Origin: an uncultured Sutterella sp.
Lineage (GTDB): Bacteria; Pseudomonadota; Gammaproteobacteria; Burkholderiales; Burkholderiaceae_F
DNA length: 20,910 nucleotides
Assembly: GCA_937943605.1 (NCBI GenBank)
Contig: CALEAW010000058.1
Location: 1 to 20,910, forward strand
Direction: 5' to 3'
Shown here: piece by piece, positions 1 through 6,889 of the stretch
Layout: every line of letters starts with the position of its first letter
Position numbering within the stretch: position 1 is the stretch's first letter
Program-made: the position numbers and the translations under genes
The notes under the pieces: generated by a model
Seen by the model: only the letters and a program-made list of their open reading frames with translations
What the model was told of the DNA's origin: nothing
The model's database searches: none

Positions 1-94
1 GGTAAGGATCCAGGGGGAGCTTTTCATAGTTCCACAAAATCGATCACAATTTCGGGTGATAGACGCTGTCCTGTTACTCGATCAAAGACAATAA
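1..94 (+). CDS. Possible 3' end of a gene running in from the left (partial)
   Basis: Reading from base 2, the plus strand is open for 30 codons and stops with TAA at 92-94, directly at the left arm of the terminator shared with rpsT. The peptide has a protein-like mix of residues (it ends in VIDAVLLLDQRQ), but I do not recognise a family. The position is what a convergent neighbour of rpsT would have. Frame 1 and one minus frame are also open over this short stretch. The minus frame has no credible start, since it would have to begin inside the terminator. The segment could equally be non-coding. Confidence 0.33.
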   Translation, partial: VRIQGELFIVPQNRSQFRVIDAVLLLDQRQ

Positions 95-127
95 AAAAAA
101 GCGCACCGTGATGGATGCGCTTTTTTT
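94..127. terminator. Bidirectional intrinsic terminator at the rpsT 3' end
   Basis: A run of A (94-100) and GCGCA (101-105) pair with TGCGC (116-120) and a run of T (121-127), around a 10-nt loop. Both strands therefore show a stem followed by a U tract. It lies 22 nt past the rpsT stop codon and would also end transcription arriving from the left. Confidence 0.85.
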
Positions 128-149
128 GATTCGTCAACCGACGTTCCGA

Positions 150-413
150 TTAGGCCATAGCCTTGATGGAAGCGGAAAGACGGCTCTTATGACGAGCAGC
201 AGCGTTGGCGTGAAGAACGCCCTTGCGAGCCATAGCGTCGATCGTGGATTCAGCCTTCTTGAAGGCTTCCTGAGCGGCGGCCTTGTCGCCGGCGACGATG
301 AGCTTACGCACAGCCTTGATAGCGGTGCGGAACTGGCTACGCTGAGCCGAGAGGTGCATGTTGCGCACAACCATCTGGCGGGCGCGCTTGCGAGCTTGCT
401 TGGTATTGGCCAT
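150..413 (-). CDS. rpsT: 30S ribosomal protein S20
   Basis: This is a small basic protein of 87 residues, the normal size for S20. S20 binds 16S rRNA directly and is a primary assembly protein of the 30S body. The N-terminus (MANTKQARKRARQ) and the Ala/Lys/Arg-rich helical body, with the segment AAARHKSRLS near the C-terminus, are typical of the family. An AAGGAA ribosome site lies about 10 nt before the ATG. The gene stands alone and diverges from murJ, an arrangement common in beta- and gammaproteobacteria. It ends at the terminator at 94-127. Identification is secure. Confidence 0.97.
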   Translation of the reverse strand: MANTKQARKRARQMVVRNMHLSAQRSQFRTAIKAVRKLIVAGDKAAAQEAFKKAESTIDAMARKGVLHANAAARHKSRLSASIKAMA

Positions 414-785
414 TTTGTATAAATTCCTTGCCTATAAATTAAACAGTTGGCGTCCAGAGGAGATATCTCTCACTTGAAAGATGCCTGATCCCGGTGTACC
501 CGTGGCGCGCTAAAGTGCGCTGTCCGGACGCCGCTGCATAACCTCCGCTTGAGGCGGGGAAAGTGCATCGCGGTTGCGCGAGACACCAAAGATATCGTGA
601 TTCCCGAAGTGTTGAGCAAAACTTGCGAGTGTTGTCTGATTGAGGTTGGGGCATCAAAAAGACGCAAAAACGCAAGGTGAGTTTTTGCATGACTCCGAAA
701 AGCCCTCAACTATATCAAATTTCCGAAGTGAAAGCGTGTTTTCTAGTAGAATTTTTTGCGATTTTTCATTTTAAGGAACTGTCCC
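414..785. other. 372-bp divergent spacer between rpsT and murJ
   Basis: The spacer must hold the promoters of two divergent genes. On the plus strand TAGAAT at 747-752 is a good -10 element about 34 nt before the murJ start, but no good -35 precedes it. An 8-bp perfect inverted repeat GCAAAAAC/GTTTTTGC (664-671, 681-688) has a 9-nt loop. A GC-rich part at about 515-580 would form several short hairpins in an rpsT leader, for example CTCCGC/GCGGGG at 543-559 with one wobble pair and the palindrome GTCCGGAC. I see no convincing -35/-10 pair for rpsT. The minus-strand open frame over 439-690 has no family resemblance and I treat it as chance. Confidence 0.5.
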
Positions 786-2327
786 ATGTCACTTCTGAAG
801 TCTGCAGCCACTGTTTCAGGGCTTACGTTGGTGAGTCGTATCACTGGCGTGATACGTGACATGCTGATTGCGCGTATTTTTGGGGCATCTGCCGAAACTG
901 ACGCATTCTACGTGGCGTTCCGTTTGCCTAATATGTTACGTCGTCTTTTTGCTGAAGGTGCTTTTCAGCAAGCTTTCGTGCCGATGCTCGCTGATGTGAA
1001 GGCAAGAGAAGATGGCACAGACCGTACGTTCATTGATCACGTTTTTACCGTTTTAGCGCTCGCTGTCTTTGCTGCAAGTGTCTTAGGGGTCTTAGTGGCG
1101 CCATTGTTGGTTTGGGCGATTGCGAGTGGTTTGTCTTCAGATCCTGAGGCCTTTGACTTGGCGACTGCTTTAACGCGCTTTATGTTTCCGTATATCGCCT
1201 TCATGGCATTGACGGCTTTAGCTGCCTCGGTTCTTAATACATGGAAGCGTTTTGCGATTCCAGCCGCTACACCAGTGCTTTTGAATCTCTCTTTTATTGG
1301 GTGTACGTTGTGGCTAGCCCCGCGCTTAGAGGAACCTATTTGGGCATTAGCCGTCGCTGTGATTGTAGGGGGTGTTTTGCAGCTTGGTACGCAGTACTTT
1401 GCGTTATGTCGTTTAGGGATTGTGATTCGACCCGCTAGCCTCAAAGCGAGCCTAGGAGATACGGACGTTCGTCGTGTTTTGAAGCTCATGGTGCCTGCTC
1501 TCTTTGGGGTAGGGGTCGCGCAGCTTTCGATTTTGATCAATACCAATATCGCTTCGCACTTAGGGCACGGTGCTGTGACGTGGTTAAATTTTGCTGACCG
1601 CCTGATGGAATTTCCAACGGCCTTGTTGGGTGTGGCTTTGGGTACGGTCTTATTGCCTGGACTTTCGAGCGCTTATGCGAAGGGCGATATGGCACGCTAT
1701 AACACGCTTTTAGACCGTGGTTTGCGTTTGGTGATGTTGGTCGGCATTCCAGCAGCCGTGGGTCTATGGTTAACAAGCGAAGCGCTGGTGTCATTTCTTT
1801 TTCAGGGTCGCAACTTTACGCCCTACGACGTGTCGCAAACAGCGTTAGCAGTGGTTGGGTATTCGGTAGGCTTAATTGGTCTCATTGCACTCAAAATCGT
1901 TGCGCCCGCTTTTTATGCCCGAAAAGATATCCGTACGCCGGTCAAGGTGGCCTTTTGGAGCTTGGTCGTAGTGCAGCTAGTGAACCTCGTGTCAGTGCCT
2001 CTTTTTTCACACGCAGGGCTTGCCTTGTCTGTGGGGGTGGGGAGTGTCTTTAATGCCGGGACGTTGTTGGTGATTCTTCGTCGTCGAGGGATCTATCAGC
2101 CGCTTTCAGGCTGGACCAAAGCACTAGGCCGTATTCTTCTAGCCACAGTGGTCATGGGCGTGGCCTTGGCCTGGGGGCAGACCTTTGTCACGTGGACTAC
2201 GATGCCTTGGATGATGCGCGCAGGCGGGGTCTTGGGTATGGTTGCTGCGGCAGCTGTGATTTACTTTGGTTTGATGTTCACTATGGGATGGCGACTCTCT
2301 GATTTACGACCTGGGCGCGGTGATTAA
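786..2327 (+). CDS. murJ: MurJ, lipid II flippase (MviN family)
   Basis: This multi-pass inner-membrane protein of 513 residues moves the peptidoglycan precursor lipid II from the cytoplasmic to the periplasmic face. The N-terminal signature typical of MurJ is plain: SRITGVIRDMLIARIFGAS, then DAFYVAFRLPNMLRRLFAEG. It includes the conserved arginines that line the central cavity. Hydrophobic segments continue to the C-terminus, consistent with about 14 helices, and the length matches the family. I chose ATG at 786 because AAGGA sits 8 nt upstream. A TTG 30 nt earlier in the same frame has no ribosome site and would add a non-conserved leader. The gene converges on the next one across a shared terminator. 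Confidence 0.96.
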   Translation: MSLLKSAATVSGLTLVSRITGVIRDMLIARIFGASAETDAFYVAFRLPNMLRRLFAEGAFQQAFVPMLADVKAREDGTDRTFIDHVFTVLALAVFAASVLGVLVAPLLVWAIASGLSSDPEAFDLATALTRFMFPYIAFMALTALAASVLNTWKRFAIPAATPVLLNLSFIGCTLWLAPRLEEPIWALAVAVIVGGVLQLGTQYFALCRLGIVIRPASLKASLGDTDVRRVLKLMVPALFGVGVAQLSILINTNIASHLGHGAVTWLNFADRLMEFPTALLGVALGTVLLPGLSSAYAKGDMARYNTLLDRGLRLVMLVGIPAAVGLWLTSEALVSFLFQGRNFTPYDVSQTALAVVGYSVGLIGLIALKIVAPAFYARKDIRTPVKVAFWSLVVVQLVNLVSVPLFSHAGLALSVGVGSVFNAGTLLVILRRRGIYQPLSGWTKALGRILLATVVMGVALAWGQTFVTWTTMPWMMRAGGVLGMVAAAAVIYFGLMFTMGWRLSDLRPGRGD

Positions 2328-2365
2328 TCGAGCTTGAGGGCTTTTGAGAGACCCTTAAAAACGAC

Positions 2366-2397
2366 AAAAGCGTCAACTTTGATAGGTTGGCGCTTTT
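2366..2397. terminator. Bidirectional terminator between murJ and the small acidic gene
   Basis: AAAAGCGTCAAC (2366-2377) pairs with GTTGGCGCTTTT (2386-2397) around an 8-nt loop, with one G-U wobble. A-rich sequence on the left and T-rich on the right give a U tract in both directions. It lies 38 nt after the murJ stop and 28 nt after the end of the minus-strand gene, so it serves both. Confidence 0.85.
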
Positions 2398-2425
2398 GGT
2401 CTATTGGCCTTGCAAACGGTCGCAA

Positions 2426-2761
2426 TCACGCTTTACCGTTATTGGCTAGAACAGCTTCATCGTCTTCGTCCTCGTCGAAGTCTTCTTCGTCGCCGATGGT
2501 TTCGAGTTCGTCTAAGGTGAGAAACGGCATACGAGCAGGCCAACCAATGAGTTCGTCTTCAGAAAGCGCATTAAGCGCAGCTGGACCCAAGCGAGCGGTA
2601 TTGACCGCGTAATTCAGCTTGGCATAGACATGAACGAGATCATGGTTGAGAACTTCAAGGGCATCTTCTTGATCGCCATCCTCGACCTTGTTGAGCGCAT
2701 CCTGAAGCGCTTCACAAGCGTCATTGAGGGTTGCATGAAGCCATTCCTTTTCAATTTGCAT
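2426..2761 (-). CDS. Small acidic protein of unknown function
   Basis: I do not recognise the family. From ATG at 2761 the protein has 111 residues. This start is preceded by a strong purine-rich ribosome site (GAGGAAGGGAAAAG). A longer reading from 2848 adds 29 basic residues with no ribosome site. The first half (about residues 1-65) is predicted helical, with regularly spaced Leu and Ala (LNDACEALQDALNKVEDGD). A short segment containing IGWPARMPFLTLDELE follows. The last 25 residues are strongly acidic (EEDFDEDEDDE) and probably disordered. It has no signal peptide, Cys pair or membrane segment, so it is probably a soluble cytoplasmic protein. It is a single-gene unit that converges on murJ. 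The acidic tail could bind a basic partner, but that is a guess. Confidence 0.75.
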   Translation of the reverse strand: MQIEKEWLHATLNDACEALQDALNKVEDGDQEDALEVLNHDLVHVYAKLNYAVNTARLGPAALNALSEDELIGWPARMPFLTLDELETIGDEEDFDEDEDDEAVLANNGKA

Positions 2762-2941
2762 TTCTTTTCCCTTCCTCAATTTCCTAGAGCGATGCTTGGA
2801 GCCAAAAGGCCGAAGCATGAAGTTCTTCTCTGAGTACTGAAACTTCAATTAACAACGGTGGTTCTTGAGAGAACACAGAACAAATTTTAAAACCTCGCCT
2901 GTAATTGGTAAAGGCTTCTTTTGGATCAACATCAAAAGTTA

Positions 2942-2971
2942 AGCGGCCCAAGACTTGAGTCTAGAGCCGCT
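2942..2971 (-). terminator. Probable terminator after iadA
   Basis: AGCGGC (2942-2947) and GCCGCT (2966-2971) form the outer stem, with an inner AGAC/GTCT stem within the loop. On the minus strand the hairpin is followed by TAACTTTTG, a poor U tract. It lies 28 nt after the iadA stop, where the dcuC-iadA transcript should end. It is weaker than the other terminators in the window. Confidence 0.5.
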
Positions 2972-2999
2972 AGCGTGAGGTTCTCAAAGAGACATCGAA

Positions 3000-4145
3000 T
3001 TAATATTCAAACGTACCTTTGACGATGATGTTGCCATCGCGCATCATTTCGCGTCCGCGTGCGAAGACACCCTTCAATTCAAAGTCTTCCGTAAAGAGAC
3101 ATGCATTGGCGCAAGCACCTGTTTCGACAACACCGTGGCCAGCCAGCCCTAAGGCTTGTGCGACGTTGGAGGACGTAAACGTAATCGCCTGTTCGATCGG
3201 CATACCATGGTCACGAATCAGACGAATGGTTTCTGAGAGGTTGCTTGTCACGCCGCCAACGCCGAGACCCACCATTTCGCCCTTTTCGTTAAAGCGTGGC
3301 ACTGAACCATGACCATCCGTTGACATCGTGATATGCGTCGGATCAACGCCCGCTTTGATGGCTTCAACGACAGCGGTCGCAGGATGATCAAAGCAACAAG
3401 AGGCGCCTGTCGAAATATCAATCCAACCGCCTTTTAAGCCAAACTTGACGGCGTCATCAAAGACGTGCTGGATACGACCGCAGTGTGTCGGACGGATATG
3501 ACGGATCGGGAAACCACGGCTCAAGATGTCATTAAACATGTCGAACGTGCCCGGGATATTGCCCGTATGGATGTGCAAGAAACCGATCTTGCCAGCTAAC
3601 ATGGCACCGACACGAATATCGGCGAGCATCGAGAGCACGGTCTGCGTGTCTGGGAACGATGAGCGATGGTCACCTAAAGCAATCTTTACACCAATGACTT
3701 CAGGCACAAAGAAGAGGTCGTTGCCGATGGAGTCGGTCAATAAAGAGGGTGGACAGCGATAGTTCGAGGTGTACATCCAAGCCGATACGCCTTCGGCTTG
3801 AAGGGCACGCACCTTGGCAAGCAAGTTCGGGATTGAGCGAGTGGTGTAGTCGGTGCCTGAGACACCCACGACATTGGTTGTGCCGCATTCAATGAGTTCT
3901 GAGAGCTGCAGTTCAGGCGTACGCGTCGCAGGACCACCTTCACCGCCGCCACCTGTGACGTGAATGTGTTGGTCAAAGAAGCCCGGCGTCAGAATCATGC
4001 CTTTGGCATCAATGGTCTGAAGGTCGGGGAGGTTAGGTGCAAGATCGGGACCCACAGCAAGGATGCGTTCGTTGGCCATCAAAACATCAGCGACGCCTAA
4101 GTCTTTAGGCGCAAAAACACGTGCATTTTTAATAAGAAGAGCCAT
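3000..4145 (-). CDS. iadA: Isoaspartyl dipeptidase (beta-aspartyl peptidase, metallo type)
   Basis: The enzyme hydrolyses beta-aspartyl dipeptides, which arise from damaged proteins, releasing L-aspartate. The 381-residue protein belongs to the amidohydrolase superfamily and resembles E. coli IadA along its length. Visible metal-site elements are DQHIH (His60, His62), GGGGEGG (Glu69), VIGVKIALGDHRSS with the lysine that is carbamylated in IadA (about Lys154), HIHTG (about His193), RPTH (about His221) and STDGHGS with the catalytic Asp (about 277). No key residue is missing. ATG at 4145 has AGGAG upstream; a TTG at 4169 would add 8 residues. It lies 40 nt behind dcuC on the same strand, so the two are probably co-transcribed. 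Together they suggest use of isoaspartyl peptides as a source of aspartate and fumarate. Confidence 0.93.
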   Translation of the reverse strand: MALLIKNARVFAPKDLGVADVLMANERILAVGPDLAPNLPDLQTIDAKGMILTPGFFDQHIHVTGGGGEGGPATRTPELQLSELIECGTTNVVGVSGTDYTTRSIPNLLAKVRALQAEGVSAWMYTSNYRCPPSLLTDSIGNDLFFVPEVIGVKIALGDHRSSFPDTQTVLSMLADIRVGAMLAGKIGFLHIHTGNIPGTFDMFNDILSRGFPIRHIRPTHCGRIQHVFDDAVKFGLKGGWIDISTGASCCFDHPATAVVEAIKAGVDPTHITMSTDGHGSVPRFNEKGEMVGLGVGGVTSNLSETIRLIRDHGMPIEQAITFTSSNVAQALGLAGHGVVETGACANACLFTEDFELKGVFARGREMMRDGNIIVKGTFEY

Positions 4146-4185
4146 TTTTAAAGTCTCCTGCAAAATCAATCAGACAATCACAGCG

Positions 4186-5568
4186 TTAAAGGAATGCAGC
4201 CGAAGCGGCAACGTTCACGATTAAGGCGAGTAACATCACGGGTACCGTGCGGCGAATGATGTCAAAGGGAGTGAGCCCTGAAATCCCAGCCACGGCAATG
4301 ATCACACCAGCGATCGGGCACATCGTGCGTGCGAGCCCTGCAGAAAGTTGCACTGGCACAACGAGGACGGCAGTACTAATGCCAACACTCGCGGCCGCTT
4401 CAGGCAATAACGGCGAAAAGGCGAAGAAGGCAGCGTTGCCCGACCCCGTCACAACCGTTGCAACAACCATGATCGTGAGCATGATGATTAACATCACCCA
4501 AACGCCCGCAGATTCCATGGACGCGGCAGCCGAAATCAAGGCCGTGATGCCGCCCAACTTATTCATGCCTAGTGCAAAGAGTTCGGCGCAGCAAATCAAC
4601 GCGACCGTCGACGTAAACACCTTACCCATCCCTTCAAAGATAGCGCTCGTGGTTTGGCACACATCCTTAAAGCGACGACGAGTGATCAGGTCAACGAAGA
4701 AAGCAATCAAGAGTGACACAAGAATGCCTGTTTGCAAAGAAAGTTTGATGCCGTCGTAGACCATGGGCGAAAAGATGATCAAAAGGACGAGCGGGAGCAT
4801 CGGAAGCAAGGCGTAGTGTGCAGGACCTGCGCCTTCAAAGGCTTTCGCGAGGTCTTCATCGCTAGCTTTCGTGACTTTGGCTTCAGCGCCAAGCTTTGCT
4901 GCATCACGACGATCAAACCAACGCTGCACGAAGAAGTGACCCAAAGCGACCGTCGTAATCACACAGATGGCTACTGGAATCTGGCTATGCACGAAGTAGG
5001 TCACAACGTCGGTTTGCATCAAGTCTGCGGCACGCATGGCGTTCGAGGACGAAGGGCCTAAGTCCAAGCAGCAGGTTGACCCGATCACAGCAGCGGCTGA
5101 GGCGCGAGAAACGCCTAAGGCAACCAAAAGCGGGTAGACGCTCGCCATCAGCAAAAGACCAAGTCCGACAGCACTATTAATGAAGAGCGCCATGAATTGG
5201 CCAACCACATAGGTGACGGCAAGCAAGACGTATGGTGAACGAATCGCAGAGAGTGGCTTGACGCAGAGTTTGACGAGCGCTTTAGAGGCACCAATACGGT
5301 CCATATAAAAGGAAAAGCCAGCGATCAACATAATGTTGAGACCAAGCCCAGGCAAGCGTCCTTTCATTTGGTTCGTAAAAGCCTGAACGAAGTCAAAGCC
5401 AATGAAGTTGGTACTCTTTTTGGCGTCAATCGGATCGACGCCAAGCATGGCGGCAAAGACCAACATGGCCAAGCCTGCTAAGAGCAAAATAATCGGTGGA
5501 TAGTAGTTTTTGAGGACGCAGTAAGCGACGACGGCGATCACTGCGATTGTGATAATGATACCGAGCAT
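4186..5568 (-). CDS. dcuC: DcuC-family anaerobic C4-dicarboxylate transporter
   Basis: This 460-residue membrane protein has about 12 hydrophobic segments. It follows E. coli DcuC closely in its first half: a Tyr-rich turn after the first helix, LMIAGFSFYMDRIGASKALVKL-like packing, the SPYVLL segment, SSAVGLGLLLMAS-type helix and ALGVSRASAAAVIGS. DcuC-type carriers exchange or export succinate, fumarate and aspartate during anaerobic growth. The real substrate here is not fixed by sequence. With iadA just downstream, aspartate or a related dicarboxylate is a reasonable inference. A GGAG ribosome site ends 7 nt before the ATG and touches a 9-bp hairpin (5579-5620) that could control translation. 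The -1 to -250 region has no promoter I would commit to. Confidence 0.9.
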   Translation of the reverse strand: MLGIIITIAVIAVVAYCVLKNYYPPIILLLAGLAMLVFAAMLGVDPIDAKKSTNFIGFDFVQAFTNQMKGRLPGLGLNIMLIAGFSFYMDRIGASKALVKLCVKPLSAIRSPYVLLAVTYVVGQFMALFINSAVGLGLLLMASVYPLLVALGVSRASAAAVIGSTCCLDLGPSSSNAMRAADLMQTDVVTYFVHSQIPVAICVITTVALGHFFVQRWFDRRDAAKLGAEAKVTKASDEDLAKAFEGAGPAHYALLPMLPLVLLIIFSPMVYDGIKLSLQTGILVSLLIAFFVDLITRRRFKDVCQTTSAIFEGMGKVFTSTVALICCAELFALGMNKLGGITALISAAASMESAGVWVMLIIMLTIMVVATVVTGSGNAAFFAFSPLLPEAAASVGISTAVLVVPVQLSAGLARTMCPIAGVIIAVAGISGLTPFDIIRRTVPVMLLALIVNVAASAAFL

Positions 5569-5578
5569 ATGAGGTCTC

Positions 5579-5620
5579 CGATGAGGACGGAAGGTGGCCG
5601 TTGGACGGTTTTCCTCATCG
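5579..5620 (-). promoter_or_regulatory. Hairpin in the dcuC leader that touches the ribosome site
   Basis: CGATGAGGA (5579-5587) and TCCTCATCG (5612-5620) are a perfect 9-bp inverted repeat separated by 24 nt, with a small CCG/CGG element inside the loop (5598-5608). On the dcuC mRNA the last base of the 3' arm is also the first G of the GGAG Shine-Dalgarno, and the ATG follows 7 nt later. Such a stem could hinder 30S binding. No regulator or ligand can be read from the sequence. Confidence 0.5.
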
Positions 5621-5793
5621 TGAGTCCGCGAGAAAATACGACCAACTGATCGCCGACAAAAGAACGATAGGGGTCAACTTTTTTTGTCAGCGGAACGCAA
5701 AGTGCGCTGTTGGACGTTACTGGTCTCTTTAAGCGACTTTGTACTCGTCTATCCTATCAGTCGACCTGATAACACGACATCCTCAAAACGGGA

Positions 5794-5827
5794 AAACCCG
5801 TAGCGCAGAGCGGCGGGCTACGGGTTT
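5794..5827 (-). terminator. Intrinsic terminator after metQ
   Basis: AAACCCGTAGC (5794-5804) pairs perfectly over 11 bp with GCTACGGGTTT (5817-5827) around a 12-nt loop. On the minus strand it is followed by TCCCGTTTTG. It starts 24 nt after the metQ stop codon. An overlapping CGGG-aaaa-CCCG hairpin (5789-5800) could compete with it, but I have no evidence that this matters. Confidence 0.88.
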
Positions 5828-5850
5828 CTTTGAGGCATTACTTTGTAAAG

Positions 5851-6660
5851 TTACCAACTCGTTTTGATTGTGCCATTAAACGTTTTTTCTACAAACGCCT
5901 TGACCTCCGGCGAACGATAGGCTTCGATGAAGGCCTTGACCTTGGCGTCGGTCTGATTGTTTTCACGTGCGGCAATCACGATCAAAGCAAATGGTGCGTC
6001 AAGCGACTCAAAGTAGAAACCTTGTTTTTCGGGCGAGAGACCGGCGCTAATCACGTAGTTCATCGGGATCACGGCCACCGTTGCATCATCGAGGCTACGC
6101 GGCAATTGCGCGGCCTCGAGTTCACGAATCTTGATGTTTTTCGGATTCTTCACGATGTCGTCCAATGTAGCATCAGCGCCTTGACCGTCTTTGAGCGTAA
6201 TAAGGCCTGAGGCTTGCAAAAGGAGGAGCGCACGACCGCTATTCGTAGGGTCGTTCGGGATCGCAAAGAGGCTACCTGATTGCACATCCTTGAGGTTATG
6301 CACCTTGTTCGAGTAAAAGCCCATGGGTTGCACGACCGCGTCAGCGACGTTGACGAGCTTGGTCTTTTGACGTTTGTTGAAGTTATTCAAGAAGGGCTCA
6401 TGCTGATAGACCGCTAAATCAAGTGCACCGTCGTTGAGTGCTGTATTCGGTGTCACATAATCCGTAAACTCGACGACTTCGACCTTGAGACCGCGCTTTG
6501 CGGCGACGTCAGCGGCAGCTGTCACAATCGCTGCATGAGGGCCAGCTGTGACGCCTACTTTGACAGAAGACGGCGCAGATTCACCACAGGCTGTGAGTAG
6601 GCCAAGGCTACCAATCGCAGAGAGAGCAACTAACGAACGAAGAAAAGTGCGCTTATGCAT
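5851..6660 (-). CDS. metQ: MetQ-type methionine ABC transporter substrate-binding lipoprotein
   Basis: The 269-residue protein belongs to the NlpA/MetQ family, which captures methionine in the periplasm and delivers it to the MetNI importer. It has a lipoprotein signal: basic start (MHKRTF), hydrophobic core, and lipobox LTAC with Cys25 as the modified residue, followed by Gly. The mature part begins VKVGVTAGPHA and continues with family landmarks: VYQHEPFL, IPNDPTNSGRALLLLQ and a late VIPMNYVISAGL. I chose ATG at 6660 because AAGGAG lies 6 nt upstream and the lipobox is then at the right distance. A reading from 6768 would add 36 residues before the signal peptide. No metN or metI is adjacent; the gene stands alone between two terminators. 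It may bind a related ligand instead of methionine. Confidence 0.92.
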   Translation of the reverse strand: MHKRTFLRSLVALSAIGSLGLLTACGESAPSSVKVGVTAGPHAAIVTAAADVAAKRGLKVEVVEFTDYVTPNTALNDGALDLAVYQHEPFLNNFNKRQKTKLVNVADAVVQPMGFYSNKVHNLKDVQSGSLFAIPNDPTNSGRALLLLQASGLITLKDGQGADATLDDIVKNPKNIKIRELEAAQLPRSLDDATVAVIPMNYVISAGLSPEKQGFYFESLDAPFALIVIAARENNQTDAKVKAFIEAYRSPEVKAFVEKTFNGTIKTSW

Positions 6661-6754
6661 GATGACTCCTTCACGGATGGCCTGTTGTGAGGAAAAGGAA
6701 TGTGTTGTTGGCCATGCGTTAAAGGTAGTGTCACTGATTTTTGAAGTAATCGAA

Positions 6755-6779
6755 AGGTAATACCTCAAAGGGATTTGAG
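6755..6779. promoter_or_regulatory. Two adjoining palindromes upstream of metQ
   Basis: AGGTA-A-TACCT (6755-6765) is a perfect odd palindrome. It runs into CTCAAA-GGGA-TTTGAG (6764-6779), a 6-bp inverted repeat with a 4-nt loop. They lie 95-119 nt upstream of the metQ ATG, where an operator could sit. I cannot match either to a known regulator site, and short palindromes can arise by chance. Confidence 0.25.
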
Positions 6780-6838
6780 ATTAAAGGCTTGCTAGAGAAT
6801 CAATCCTAAGGATAACTAGCTAGAGTCGAAATGAAAAC

Positions 6839-6866
6839 GGCTCGCTTCTGGTGAGAGAAGCGAGCC
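6839..6866 (-). terminator. Intrinsic terminator after the ornithine decarboxylase gene
   Basis: GGCTCGCTTCT (6839-6849) and AGAAGCGAGCC (6856-6866) form a perfect 11-bp stem with a 6-nt loop. On the minus strand GTTTTCATTT follows. It begins 23 nt after the speC stop codon, separating speC from metQ. Confidence 0.9.
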
Positions 6867-6889
6867 ACTTTAACAGATGAAAAGCCGAA

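Noticed and set aside
24..152. Minus-strand frame continuing past the rpsT stop codon to a TGA at 24-26
   Set aside because: It runs through the rpsT terminator and has no credible start; the protein-like tail is probably coincidence.
439..690. Minus-strand open frame in the rpsT-murJ spacer
   Set aside because: No ribosome site or family resemblance, and it competes with a second overlapping frame over the same bases; chance is the simplest explanation.
1037..1546. Minus-strand open frame of 169 codons inside murJ
   Set aside because: It lies wholly opposite a clear gene, has a low-complexity Lys/Thr/Ala composition and no family features. It reflects the codon bias of murJ.
2334..2612. 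Plus-strand Ser-rich open frame after murJ
   Set aside because: It crosses the bidirectional terminator, and its poly-Ser run is the complement of the Asp/Glu-coding tail of the small acidic gene.
4247..4759. Plus-strand open frame of 170 codons opposite dcuC
   Set aside because: Rich in Met, Thr and Ala, as expected from the complement of a membrane protein gene; no ribosome site or motif.
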